Source: Narthecium ossifragum
Taxonomy: Eukaryota; Streptophyta; Magnoliopsida; Dioscoreales; Nartheciaceae
NCBI GenBank assembly: GCA_963920575.1
Contig: OY986964.1
Span: 11,282,663-11,346,662 of the forward strand
Reading direction: 5' to 3'
Length of the DNA stretch: 64,000 bases
Positions 1-9,355 of the stretch are shown piece after piece (the first letter of the stretch is position 1; every line of letters begins with the position of its first letter). The position numbers and the translations under genes are program-made. The notes beneath the pieces were generated by a model. The model was not told where the DNA came from. It did no database searches and saw only the letters and a program-made list of their open reading frames with translations.

Positions 1-247
1 CTCGCATAAGTAACGAATTCATATGACACTTGCTCTCCCTCTCCATCGACTCTCTCTCTCCACCCATCTTTCTCTCTCTCTCTCTCTCCCCCGACCTCGC
101 TCTCTCTCTCCCCGACCTCTCTCTCTCCTCGACCTCTCTCTCTCCTCGACCTCTCTCTCATCACCATCGACTTCTCTCTCCCCGACGTCGACCTCTCTCT
201 CTCCCCAGCCCCTCTCTCTCTCTCCTCAACCTCTCTCTACTCGACCC

Positions 248-291
<44 letters not shown>

Positions 292-638
292 ACCTCGACC
301 TCTCTCTTGCCGAGCTCTCTCTCTCCGTCAACGGCTCTCTTTCTCTCTCTCTCTCTCTCTTTCTCTCTATCACTCTCCCCCCGTCCTTTCTCTTTCTCTC
401 TTTCGCCGATCTCTCTGTCTCTCGCCGACCTTTCTCTCTCCGTCAACGGCGACCTCTCTCTCTCTCTCTCCCTCTCTCTCTCTCCTCCCCTCTGGCTCCC
501 CTCTTCTCCGGCTCCTCCTCCCCTCCTGCTCTCTTCGCACCCCCCCCCCCGCTCTCTCTCTCCTCCCTCTTCCTTTGTTTCTCCGCTCTCCCTTTCTCTC
601 CTCCCTCTTCCTTTGTTTCTCTGCTCTCCCTTTCTCTC

Positions 639-706
<68 letters not shown>

Positions 707-1010
707 CCTCTTCCTCCGGCACCTCGCTCGCCGCCACCGCCCCACCTACAACGACCCCCACGCCAGCCAACCCCGCCCCGCCCCACCATCCTCCTCCCCA
801 CCACACCATCCTCCTACTCTCCACTACCCATACCCCGCCGGAGACTTCTTCGATCCAGATCTCGCGTCTTCACTTGCAAACCCCAGCATCTTTGCAACAC
901 CATCAAAGTCTAATTAGCTCCAGCATCATATCTAGGACGTCATCGAGATATAGGACGTCTTCGAGCTTGCAAAGATGAAACTACGTACTCCAGTGAGTAT
1001 CATTCACGCT
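1..1010 (+). repeat. CT-rich macro-repeat unit, copy 1
   Basis: Almost pure pyrimidine strand of CTCTCT runs broken by short CGACC, CGTCAACGG and CCGGCTCC interruptions. It ends in a less simple tail (about 840-985) with a doubled ATAGGACGTC motif. It aligns from end to end with 1926-2944: same start (CATATGACA.TTGCTCTCC), same tail. The long open frames on both strands are Ser/Leu/Pro or Arg/Glu repeats forced by the dinucleotide composition and are not treated as genes. The unit starts at the window edge inside a CTCGCATAAG motif, so the array probably continues to the left. Confidence 0.85.
640..703. repeat. (CT)n microsatellite
   Basis: About 32 uninterrupted CT dinucleotides inside the larger pyrimidine tract. 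A shorter one lies at about 2592-2630 in the second copy, so the run length differs between the two otherwise alignable units. Confidence 0.95.
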
Positions 1011-1084
1011 TGCATGTAATATTACGTGCTGGGGTTGCATGCCGGCGCAGGAGGTCTAGTTGGGGCATGGGAGACAATTGCGTA

Positions 1085-1735
1085 GGGAAGGGATTCGGTG
1101 GGTTGGAGGAAAACGATGGAGAGAGATCGAGGTGAATGGAGGGCGATGGAGAGAGGGTGAGTGAGAGAGAGGGAGGGAGGAAGAGATCGGGTGGGATGGA
1201 GAGCGATGGAGAGAGAGGGAGTGAGAGAGAGAGAGTGGGGGGTGATGAAGAGAGAAGACCAGGTGGAGAGAGAGAGAGAGAAACATGGGTGCAAAGAGAA
1301 GTTCAGGTGGAGAGATAAAGATGGGTGGAGAGAGACAGAGTCGATGGAGAGAGAAGACCAGGTGGAGAAAGAGAGAGTCGATGGAGAGAGAGAACTAGGT
1401 GGGGAGAGAGAGAGAGTCGATGGAGAGAGAAAGATGGGTGGACAGAGAGAGTCGATGGAGAGAGAAAGATGGGTGGACAGAGAGAGAGTCGATGGAGACT
1501 AAAGACCAGGTGGAGAGAGAGAGAGAGTCGACGGAGAGAGAAGACCAGGTGGGGAAAGAGAGAGAGTCAATGGAGAGGGAGAGCGGGCGAGAGTGGAGGG
1601 AGAAAGAGAGGGGCGATGGAGAGAGAAGACCAAGTGGGGAGAGATAGAGAGTTGATGGAGAGAGAAAGATGGGTGGAGAGAGAGTCGATGGAGAGAGAGA
1701 TCGGGTGGGGAGAGAGAGAGCAACTGTCATATGAA
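1085..1735 (-). repeat. GA-rich inverted copy of the CT-rich unit
   Basis: Purine strand made of repeated GATGGAGAGAGA, GTCGATGGAGAGAG and GACCAGGTGGAGAG blocks. Its right end (GGAGAGAGAGAGCAACTGTCATATG) is the reverse complement of the left end of the 1926 unit, so this is the same sequence family in the opposite orientation. It is not an independent purine satellite. 1011-1084 is a short unique spacer in which I see nothing. Confidence 0.75.
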
Positions 1736-1925
1736 TTGATTACTTATGATTCCTTTACTTATGCGAGGAATTCCTCACTTAGCCTATGAATTCCTTACTA
1801 CAGAATTCCTCGCATAAATAAGGAATTCCTTTTTCCTCACATAAGTAAGGAATTCCTCGCATAAGGAAGGAATTCCTCACTCACTCCTCGCATGAATCAG
1901 GAATTCCTCGCATGAGTAAAGAATC
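1736..1925. repeat. GGAATTCCTCGCATAAG tandem block at inverted-repeat centre
   Basis: At least six diverged copies of a 17-20 bp motif containing the palindrome GGAATTCC and CTCGCATAAG/TGAG. It sits between the GA-rich inverted arm (ending 1735) and the CT-rich arm (from 1926), with matching flanks CAACTGTCATATG and CATATGACAGTTG. The region is therefore the centre of a large imperfect palindrome. The same motif opens the window at position 1. Confidence 0.8.
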
Positions 1926-2588
1926 CATATGACAGTTGCTCTCCCTCTCCATCGATTCTCTCTCTCCACCCATCTTTCTCTCTCTCTCTCTCTCTCCCCC
2001 GACCTTGCTCTCTCTCTCCCCGACCTCTCTCTCTCCTCCAACTCTCTCTTATAGACATCGACCTCTGTTTCTCCCCAACCCCTCTCTCTCTCTCCTCAAC
2101 CTCTCTCTACTCGACCCCTCTCTCTCCTCGACCTCTCTCTCTCTCTCCTCAACCTCTCTCTACTCGACCCCTCTCTCTCCTCGACCTCTCTCTCTCTCTC
2201 CGACCTCTCTCTCTCCGACCTCGACCTCTCTCTTGTCGAGCTCTTTCTCTCCATCAACGACTCTCTTTCTCTCTCCCCCCGACCTCTCTCTCACCCCCCC
2301 CCCCCCCCGGTGCTCTCTCTTTCTATCTCTCGCCGACCTCTCTATCTCTGGTCGTCCTTTCTCTCTCCGTCAACGGCGACCTCTCTCTCTCCCCGACCTC
2401 TCTCCGCCCTCTCTCCCTCTCTCTCTCTCTCCTCCTCTCCGGCTCCCCTCTTCTCCGGCTCCTCCTCCCCTCTTGCTCTCTTCACACCCCCCTTCTCTCC
2501 TCCCTCTTACTTTGTATCTCCGCTCTCCCTTTCTCTCCTCCCTCTTCTTCTGTTTCTCCGCTCTCCCTTTCTCTCCTCCCTCTTCCTC

Positions 2589-2636
<48 letters not shown>

Positions 2637-2944
2637 TCTTCCTCCCTCTTCCTCCGGCACCTTGCCCGCCCCGCCTACAACAATCCCCACGCCAGCCACG
2701 CCCGCCCCGCCCCACCATCCTCCTCCCCACCACACCATCCTCCTACTCTCCACTTCCCATTCCCCGCCGGAGTCTTCTTCGATCCAAATCTCGCCTCTTT
2801 ACTTGCAAACCCCAGCATCTTTGCAACACCATCAAAGGCTAATTAGCTCCATCATCTTATCTAGGACGTCATCGAGATATAGGACATCGTCAAGCTTGGA
2901 AAGATGAAACAATGTACTCCAGCAGGTATCATTCATGCTTGCAT
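1926..2944 (+). repeat. CT-rich macro-repeat unit, copy 2
   Basis: Direct repeat of 1-1010 with the same order of CT runs, CGTCAACGGCGACC block, CACCATCCTCCTCCCC block and ATAGGACGTC tail. It differs by run lengths and a C/G homopolymer (about 2297-2310). It breaks off at about 2944, where a truncated D LTR begins. No coding potential beyond compositional frames. Confidence 0.85.
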
Positions 2945-5122
2945 GTAAAATTGCCTCCAGGTGATCGGTTTCACACCAACGTTGCACACACGGCCTTAGA
3001 TTGATGTATGTGTTTGATTAGAACCTTAAGGGTGCGTTCGATCGGAAGATCGGAGCTTTCTCTCTCCTACGGCTGAGCTAGGGCTTGGGGAAGCGAGCTT
3101 CGAGGCGCGAATCTTGGCGGTTTGACTGGTTGGACGCGAGGAGGACCTGCCCTACTTGCTCAAATAGGTGTTTCTACCTCGATCCGGTGATCGGGTTCTC
3201 CTAGGATAGGTTTCTTATACTTTCGCTGTAGGAATACTTGTTAGAATGTTGTCTGGTTCTTTGCACGTGTAGTATGGATTGCCTCTAGTATTCCTATCAA
3301 CTGATTTCCGTATTTTATCGGACGATTTCTGTATTATCGCCGCTTTGTCGGTTTTCGGCCAATGAGACCTAGGTTTGAGATTTAACCATCAAAATCGTGT
3401 TTTATTCATACCATTTGCTTCTCCATCATCTTTTACGCATGCTTGCAAAGTTTCATCAACTTCCAACTTGATTTGATCATTCAAATCCAGGAAATTGGAT
3501 TTTCGGCACTGTTCTGATGAACTGTGCCTTAGGCTCGACGGTCGATCGGTAGATCAACCATCAAGCATTGATACGCTTCTTTTGAGCCTGACGGTCGACC
3601 ATCGGATCGACCGTCGCATCGTCCGTCAGGCTCTGTCGCGTTTTGGGTCTCCCAGGGTCGATGCACCGATCGACCGCGGGCTCGCTCCCTTTTTCATTCC
3701 GCCTCACGGTCGACCGTCGGATCGACCGTCGCATCGTCCGTGAGGCTCTGTACTGTTTTGGGCTTCCTAAGGTCGATGCACCGATCGACCGTGGCCCTTA
3801 TGCTTTTCCCTTGTTTGACCCCACGGTCGACCGTCGGATCGACCGTCGCATCGACCGTGGGCCACTGAGCTGTGTTTTCTGGTTTCCTTTGATTGGTTTT
3901 CATCCATGATAGATATCCAATCATGTTAGGAAGCATACACGTCGATTTCACGGGATTTCCAAGTGATTTCTATCGAGATTGAGAATCGAATCCCATACTT
4001 ATTTTTTTGGCGAATTCACTTGTTGTCTCGCATTTAAATACTTGGTTGATAGTAGTTTAAATGCTTATTGCTTTCCCTAGCCCTTAGCTAACTATGAGTG
4101 TTAGCTAACGAGGTATTGTGGAACCTTGGCCTGTTGCCGGCGAGTGCCGAGGGCTATTGTATAACTGTTGAACCTAAACTGATGCTGTGGCATGTAGAGA
4201 CATCTAGGATAGATGTTTGCATAGGTTCATGCATTGTATGCATTAGAGGCATATCAGGTTAGGCGGGCGATGGGTTGATCGCCGATTCGAGGCTCTCGGG
4301 TAGTTCGGATCTAGCCTTAGGACCGTGGATGCGTAGTGAGGATTAGGATGTGATTATAATTGGAATCTCTTGTCATCGAGGATTATCAAGTAGTCGGACT
4401 GGAATATTATCCTGCTTTGAGGTTTAGAGGTCGTGTTGTCTTTCCAAGGCTAAGTGCTAAGGATGGATGTCGATGCGTTCCTGACGTGGGTCCCCAAGGC
4501 ATGGTCTTCCTGCTTTGGTAAGGGCAACCCTGCATGTTACCGTTTCGTGACCTCCTGGTAACTTGCACAGGAGAGAGGTTCCATGGCAGGCGCCCTTGGG
4601 GCATCGACAGGGGTTGTGGGACCCCGTGGCATTCCCTAGACTTGAGCGGGAAGACAACACTGTTGATGTTTTCCTCCTTTCTGTGTGTCATAGAGTAGAA
4701 CCCTACTGAGCTTATCGCTCACTCCTACCCGGCCTGCGTTTGCAGGTGCATGCGCCAGTTCTTCAGCAGTAGAGCCGGCGGGATCAACCTTTGGCGGCGC
4801 GAGTACTTCCAGAGGCGTCTGAGGTTGCTGCAGGACGACTGTTGTACTTTTTGATAGTTTTGTATATTATAAACATCTTTCGAGGATTTTTGGATTATTT
4901 GTATAATATCTTTTCCCTTGGAAGAGTTTGATAAGAATTGTAATTAGATGTTTAGACAATACAACTTGATGTATTTACAAATTGAATTACAGTTTACCTC
5001 TGGAATATGAATTGTTTAAGTTTATCCATGTTTTCCGCATTGTATCACGCCAGTTGGAGATGAATAGTGATAGGAACCCTCACGCCCCGTCCTGGATGGG
5101 TTTTCTGGGTCGGGGTGTGACA
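2945..5122 (+). mobile_element. Truncated Del-like LTR D1
   Basis: Co-linear with the D2 LTR (7845-12869) from about D2 position 7990 to the LTR end, which is intact here (GGGTCGGGGTGTGACA, ending 5122). The first roughly 145 bp, including the TGTGAGGACCC terminus, are missing. Compared with D2 and D3 it also lacks about 125 bp around the TATA box: after GATCGGAGCT it jumps to the CTCTCTCCT tract. It should therefore be promoterless. It contains the ACGGTCGACCGT palindrome array. Downstream it abuts an Athila 3' fragment into which it probably inserted; the left target-site copy is lost. Confidence 0.85.
3536..3865. repeat. TCGA-centred palindrome array, GGTCGACC version (D1)
   Basis: Repeated CGGTCGACCGTCGGATCGACC units, with CGATCGACCG and CGTCCGT variants, at 15-30 bp spacing in three clusters. 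Many units are the perfect 12-bp palindrome ACGGTCGACCGT or half-sites of it. They are separated by 50-70 bp of ordinary LTR sequence. The equivalent place in D2 carries the same motif version; in D3 it carries GATCGATC hairpins instead. Confidence 0.9.
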
Positions 5123-5613
5123 GGGGAGCTCGCGTAAAAAGGTAGAACCACTAATAGTTAAAAAATAGATAAGCTATTAAGTGTTTTGCTAAGTAACCGG
5201 GTCTCTACGGCTCAAGAAGCGGAGAGTGCTCTCGTAAAAAGGCAAACTGTCTGATAGTTGAAAAAAAAGAGAAAAGAAAGAGCATGATGTACTTAAAGTG
5301 TGAGGGTTGGATGATTGGTCAGGAACATAGTGGTGTGTTTGGACTAATGGTGGGTAGAAGTTGCTCCTGTATGTAACCTTTATTTATCACGTCACATGTG
5401 TTCATTTGGATGGTGATTAGCATGCTTGAAGTGTAGAAGTTAATTTCATGTGTTTGTAGTATGTGCATGAGTATAAGAAGTTTTTATGCTCTGTACTGTA
5501 TAGAACTCTATTGACCTAAAAAGGTAGAATTATTATCATGCATATCTACAGGCTTAGACAGTTGGTGTGCTTAATTATATTTTCATGCGCTTTGAATTGC
5601 TAGAGACTAGCAA
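5123..5613 (+). mobile_element. Athila-type 3' noncoding fragment, plus strand
   Basis: Matches the 3' noncoding region of A1 (39340-39812): end of module a (GGGAGCTCGCGTAAAAAGG), an A-rich spacer, module b (AACCGGGTCTCT...GAAGCGGAGAG), the GTGCGAGGGTTGGATGATTGG-like segment, and the hairpin TTGCTAGAGACTAGCAA at 5597-5613. There it stops before PPT and LTR and joins, tail to tail, the minus-strand C1 element. No ORF is expected. The upstream half was separated by the D1 insertion or by a deletion. Confidence 0.8.
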
Positions 5614-7306
5614 TAACACGATGGGATGCAAAATCACTGGGTGCTATAATCTGAATATTTGACCTCAATAGTGCCACCAAGGTTAATTTAACATATGAAC
5701 CCAAGTGGTATTTTTCAAAAATGAGAGTTAGCTTTTCCGTACTCACACCAGTAAACAAGATAGCTAGATCTCTCAAACAGAAAGGCATGTCATCCTGGTG
5801 ATCAGAAAGAAAGGAGTGAACATTATGCTCAAATATAATCGAATCATCCATTGACCTATTAAGAATGTCATCGTTCGGATTGTCAAGGATGTCAAGATTA
5901 CATGATCGAAAATAAATCCGTGGAGATATGAAAATATCTACTAATGTCATCTCCTTTTTAACCACTAATGAAGATGAAATAGTCACAGGAAAAATACCTC
6001 GCGACGTAGTAGGAATGCTTTCAACTTCAGTCGGAGGAGGTTCATCGAATAAGTGCTCCTGGTATTCTCGGCGGTCGACCGAATCTTTCTTGTGGTTGAC
6101 TGGACATGGCTGGACAGCTTCTTCCTCTGCCTTCTCTAGACACTTCCCCGAAGTATCTCTAACTGTAGCTTTCAATTCCCTCACATCAATAGAATAAACA
6201 TGACAATCATTAGTAGGATACTTCTTGGCATCATATATTTCAAACTTAACAACTTTACCATCAAATTCCATGGTAAGTATGCCACTACGCATATCTATCT
6301 TAGTATTGGATGTCTTTAAGAAAGGTCTTCCCAACAAAATAGGAGTACTATGATCATCATTCTCTATATCAAGCACATAAAAATCAGCAGGGAAAACTAA
6401 ATCATTAACTTGCACAAGAATATCTTCAACTACACCTTTAGGATAGGCGTTAGATCTGTCAACCAATTGAATTACAACACCAGTTTCATTCAAAGGTCCA
6501 AGTTTTAAAGAAGAATATATAGAATATGGCATGACATTGATAGAAGCTCCTAGATCTAACATGGCCTTCTCAAATTTGGTGCTACCAATTGTACATGGGA
6601 TAGTAAACATACCTGGATTTTTACACTTTGTAGGAATTTTTCTTTGAAGAATTGCAGAAACATTTTCACCTACTCTCACCTTCTCACTTTCTTTAAGTTT
6701 CTGTTTCCTCTTAATTATACACAATTCTTTCAATAATTTAGTATAACGAGGTACTTGTTTAATAACATCTAAGAGTGGAATATTTACCTCGCATCGGTGA
6801 AAAGTCTCATATAGATCTGAATTCTTCTCATATCTTCTTGATTCTGTTAAAGCTTGAGGAAAAGGAGGTACTGGTTTATAATCAGAAAGAGGTGGAAACT
6901 TACGTTTAGGTACGTCGTCGTCATCGGGAAAGATTTTGTCCGCGATAATATTTTGCTCTTTTCCTTGCGGTGACGATGTAGTGACTTCTTTTGCTGGAAC
7001 CTCAACTTCTTTACCACTTCTTAAAACAATTGCACATGCATTTTCTCTTGGATTTATTACCATTTGAGAGGGTAATTTTCCCGAATTTTGCGCCTCTAGC
7101 TTACTAATTGCAGTCGCCATCTGACCCACCTGATGTTCCAAACCTTGAATACTAGCCTTTGCCTCTTGTTGAAATTGTTTTGTCTCCTGTTGAAATTGTA
7201 AAGTATTAGTAGCAAGGGATTTAACAATATCTTCTAAAGACATACCAGAATTGGGAGTTGGGTTTGATTGTGGTCTCGGAGGGTATGGCGGTCTATATTG
7301 TTGATA
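5600..7306 (-). pseudogene. C1 gag-pol: coiled coil, aspartic protease, C-terminal module
   Basis: A 547-codon open stretch from Met at 7243 (in frame back to 7306) to a stop at 5600. In order: a Gln-rich coiled-coil-like segment (QQETKQFQQEAK); an IVLRSGKEVEV linker; a retroviral-type aspartic protease with DLGAS as the active-site D-x-G-A/S and the ILLGRPFL motif, typical of plant Ty3/gypsy; then a module with RGIFPVTISSS and RIYFRSCNLDIL that recurs in the B-family ORF. RT, RNase H and integrase do not follow, because the element ends at an inverted junction in the TTGCTAG hairpin. The stop at 5600 arises in that junction. Upstream in-frame stop TAA at 7309-7307 separates it from gag. Inferred role if expressed: Gag processing. 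Confidence 0.85.
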
Positions 7307-7844
7307 TTATTGGCCACTTGGACGGAATTGAGTTGTGGGCTGATTTAATTGTGGATTCCCATAGTTGAGATTGGGGTGATCCCTCCATCCCGGATTATAC
7401 GTGTTTGAGTATGGATCATACTTTCTTTGCGGTAGTCCAGGGAAACTACCCGCGGCATTCACTTGTTCACTGGGTTCCTCTTGAAGAGTTGGGCACATAT
7501 CGGTTGGATGTCCTGCCACCGAACAAATCCCACAAACCTTCGTTGTTTGCATATTACCTACAACCAATTGACGAACAAGAGAAGTTAGACTCGCAATCTG
7601 TTGTTCAAGGGATGAGACATTTACCTCATTAACATGTTTTGAATCAGAATCAAGTCTAGTATTAAATTGTTGAGAATTAGCCGCCATATTTGCAATCAAG
7701 TTTCTCGCGGCTTCAGGAGTTTTATCCACCAAAGCTCCTCCACTAGCGGCATCAATCATACTCCTGTTATTGGTTAGTAAGCCCTCATAAAAATATTGGA
7801 TAAGTAATTGCTCACTAATTTTATGATGGGGACAGCTTGCACAT
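7307..7844 (-). pseudogene. C1 gag, C-terminal half with zinc knuckle
   Basis: Continuation of the C1 gag reading frame after the D2 insertion. It carries the end of the retrotransposon gag domain (YFYEG, AASGGALVDKTPEAA), a spacer, and one CCHC zinc knuckle (C-GIC-SVAG-H-PTDM-C) that would bind the RNA. This is followed by the common PGWRDHPN motif and a Gln/Pro-rich tail. It ends at TAA (7309-7307). The frame stays open beyond it, so a single C-to-T change (CAA to TAA) could explain the stop. Not functional: its N-terminal half lies 5 kb away, across D2. Confidence 0.85.
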
Positions 7845-8134
7845 TGTGAGGACCCGTACCTCCAACCCGATCCGACCGCGCTGGGTCGAGGGTTTGGGTT
7901 TGTGGTTTGGCCCGGTTGGCCTTGGGATGCTATCGGTTGATCGCATCGCTGTTTTTGACCCCAGTGGCATTTTGGTAAATATGCTCCCTGGTGGTCAGTT
8001 TCACACTCGCGTTACACACATGGCCTTTGATTGATGTATGTGTTTGATTAGAACCTTTAGGGTGTGTCCGATCGGAGGATCGGAGCTCGATCGGGAGAGA
8101 TCGAATCGGACGGCTGTGATGGATTCCAGCTTTC

Positions 8135-8142
8135 TATTTAAG
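8135..8142 (+). promoter_or_regulatory. TATA-like box of D2 LTR
   Basis: TATTTAAG in the context CCAGCTTTC-TATTTAAG, followed within about 15 bp by a CT-rich initiator/leader. D3 has the better match TATAAATA in the same context (18547-18554). D1 lacks this segment. Confidence 0.55.
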
Positions 8143-8680
8143 CCCTCCTCCTTTCTCTTTCGTCTTTTCTTCTTCTCCTGCGTTCTTTCTTCTCTCTCTC
8201 TCTCTCTCCTTCGGCTGGGTGCTAGGGCTTCGGAGGCGCGGCTTCGAGGAGTGGATTCCGGCGATCGGAGTTGGGGGATGCGTGGAGGAGCTGCCCTGCT
8301 TCATCAAGTAGGTGTTTCTACCCCGATCCTGGGATCGGGTTCTCCTAGGATAGGTTTATTGTACTTTCACTGTAGGAATGCATGTTAGAATGCTGTGTAG
8401 CTCCTTGTACATGTGATGTTGTTCATTTCCGGTATTCCTACGTTGCGAATTCAGTATTCTAACGGTTGGTTTCCGTATTATCGCCATTTTGTCGGTTTTC
8501 GTCCATTTGGACCTAGATAGGAGATTTAACCATCAAAAACTAGATTTCTTCATTCCATTAGCTTTCCCATTGTTAAATATACTTGCTTGCGAAATTTCAT
8601 CTTGTTCCAACTTGTTTTGATCCTTGAAATACAAGAAATTGGATTTCTGACACTGTTCTGAAGAACTGTGCCTGAGGCTC

Positions 8681-9081
8681 GACGGTCGATCGGAGCATCG
8701 ACCGTCAAGCGTTGATACGCTCCTTCGGGGCTCGACGGTCGATCGGTGCATCGACCGTCAAGTGTTGTTTTACGCTTTCTGGGCCTGACGGTCGACCGTC
8801 GCATCAACCGTCGGGCTCTGTCGGGATTTTAGCCTCCCAGGCTCGATGCATGGATCGACCGCGGGATCTTCGCTTTTCCGATTTTACCTAACGGTCAACC
8901 GTCGGATCGACCGTCACATCGACCGTCAGGCGCTGTTTGGTTTTGGGCTTCCCAGGGTCGATGAGTGGATCGACTGTCGCTCTTTGGTTTTCTTCGCATT
9001 GGTCTCACGGTCGACCGTCGCATCGACCGTGACATCGACCGTGGCCTCACGGTCGACCGTCGCATCAACCGTGGGCCCTTG
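8681..9081. repeat. TCGA-centred palindrome array, GGTCGACC version (D2)
   Basis: About a dozen GACGGTCGAT, ACGGTCGACCGT and CATCGACCGT units, arranged as in D1 but with extra units at the right end, where the block CGGTCGACCGTCGCATC is repeated (about 9007-9070). It lies downstream of the TATA box. Array size differs between D1 and D2, suggesting expansion or contraction. Confidence 0.9.
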
Positions 9082-9355
9082 GACTTGGTTTTCTGGTTTT
9101 TCTTGGATGGATTTGATTGGTGATTAACATCTAAACGTGTTGGGATGTATGTATGTGGATTTTATGGGGTTTTCAAAGGATTTCCACTGGGTTTGAGGAT
9201 TGATTTGAGTAATGTCTTTTTTGGGCAAATCTTTGGTTTTGCTTGCATTTAATACTCGTTTGATTGTAGTTAAATGCTTCTTTGATTGCCTAACCATTAG
9301 CTAGCTATAAGTGCTAGTTAATGAGGAATTGTGGAACCTTAGCCTGATGCCGGCG

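Noticed and set aside
23..2910. Long open frames of Ser/Leu/Pro or Arg/Glu across the CT/GA-rich tracts
   Set aside because: They occur in many frames of both strands at once, follow the dinucleotide runs, and have no non-repetitive segment. Compositional artefacts.
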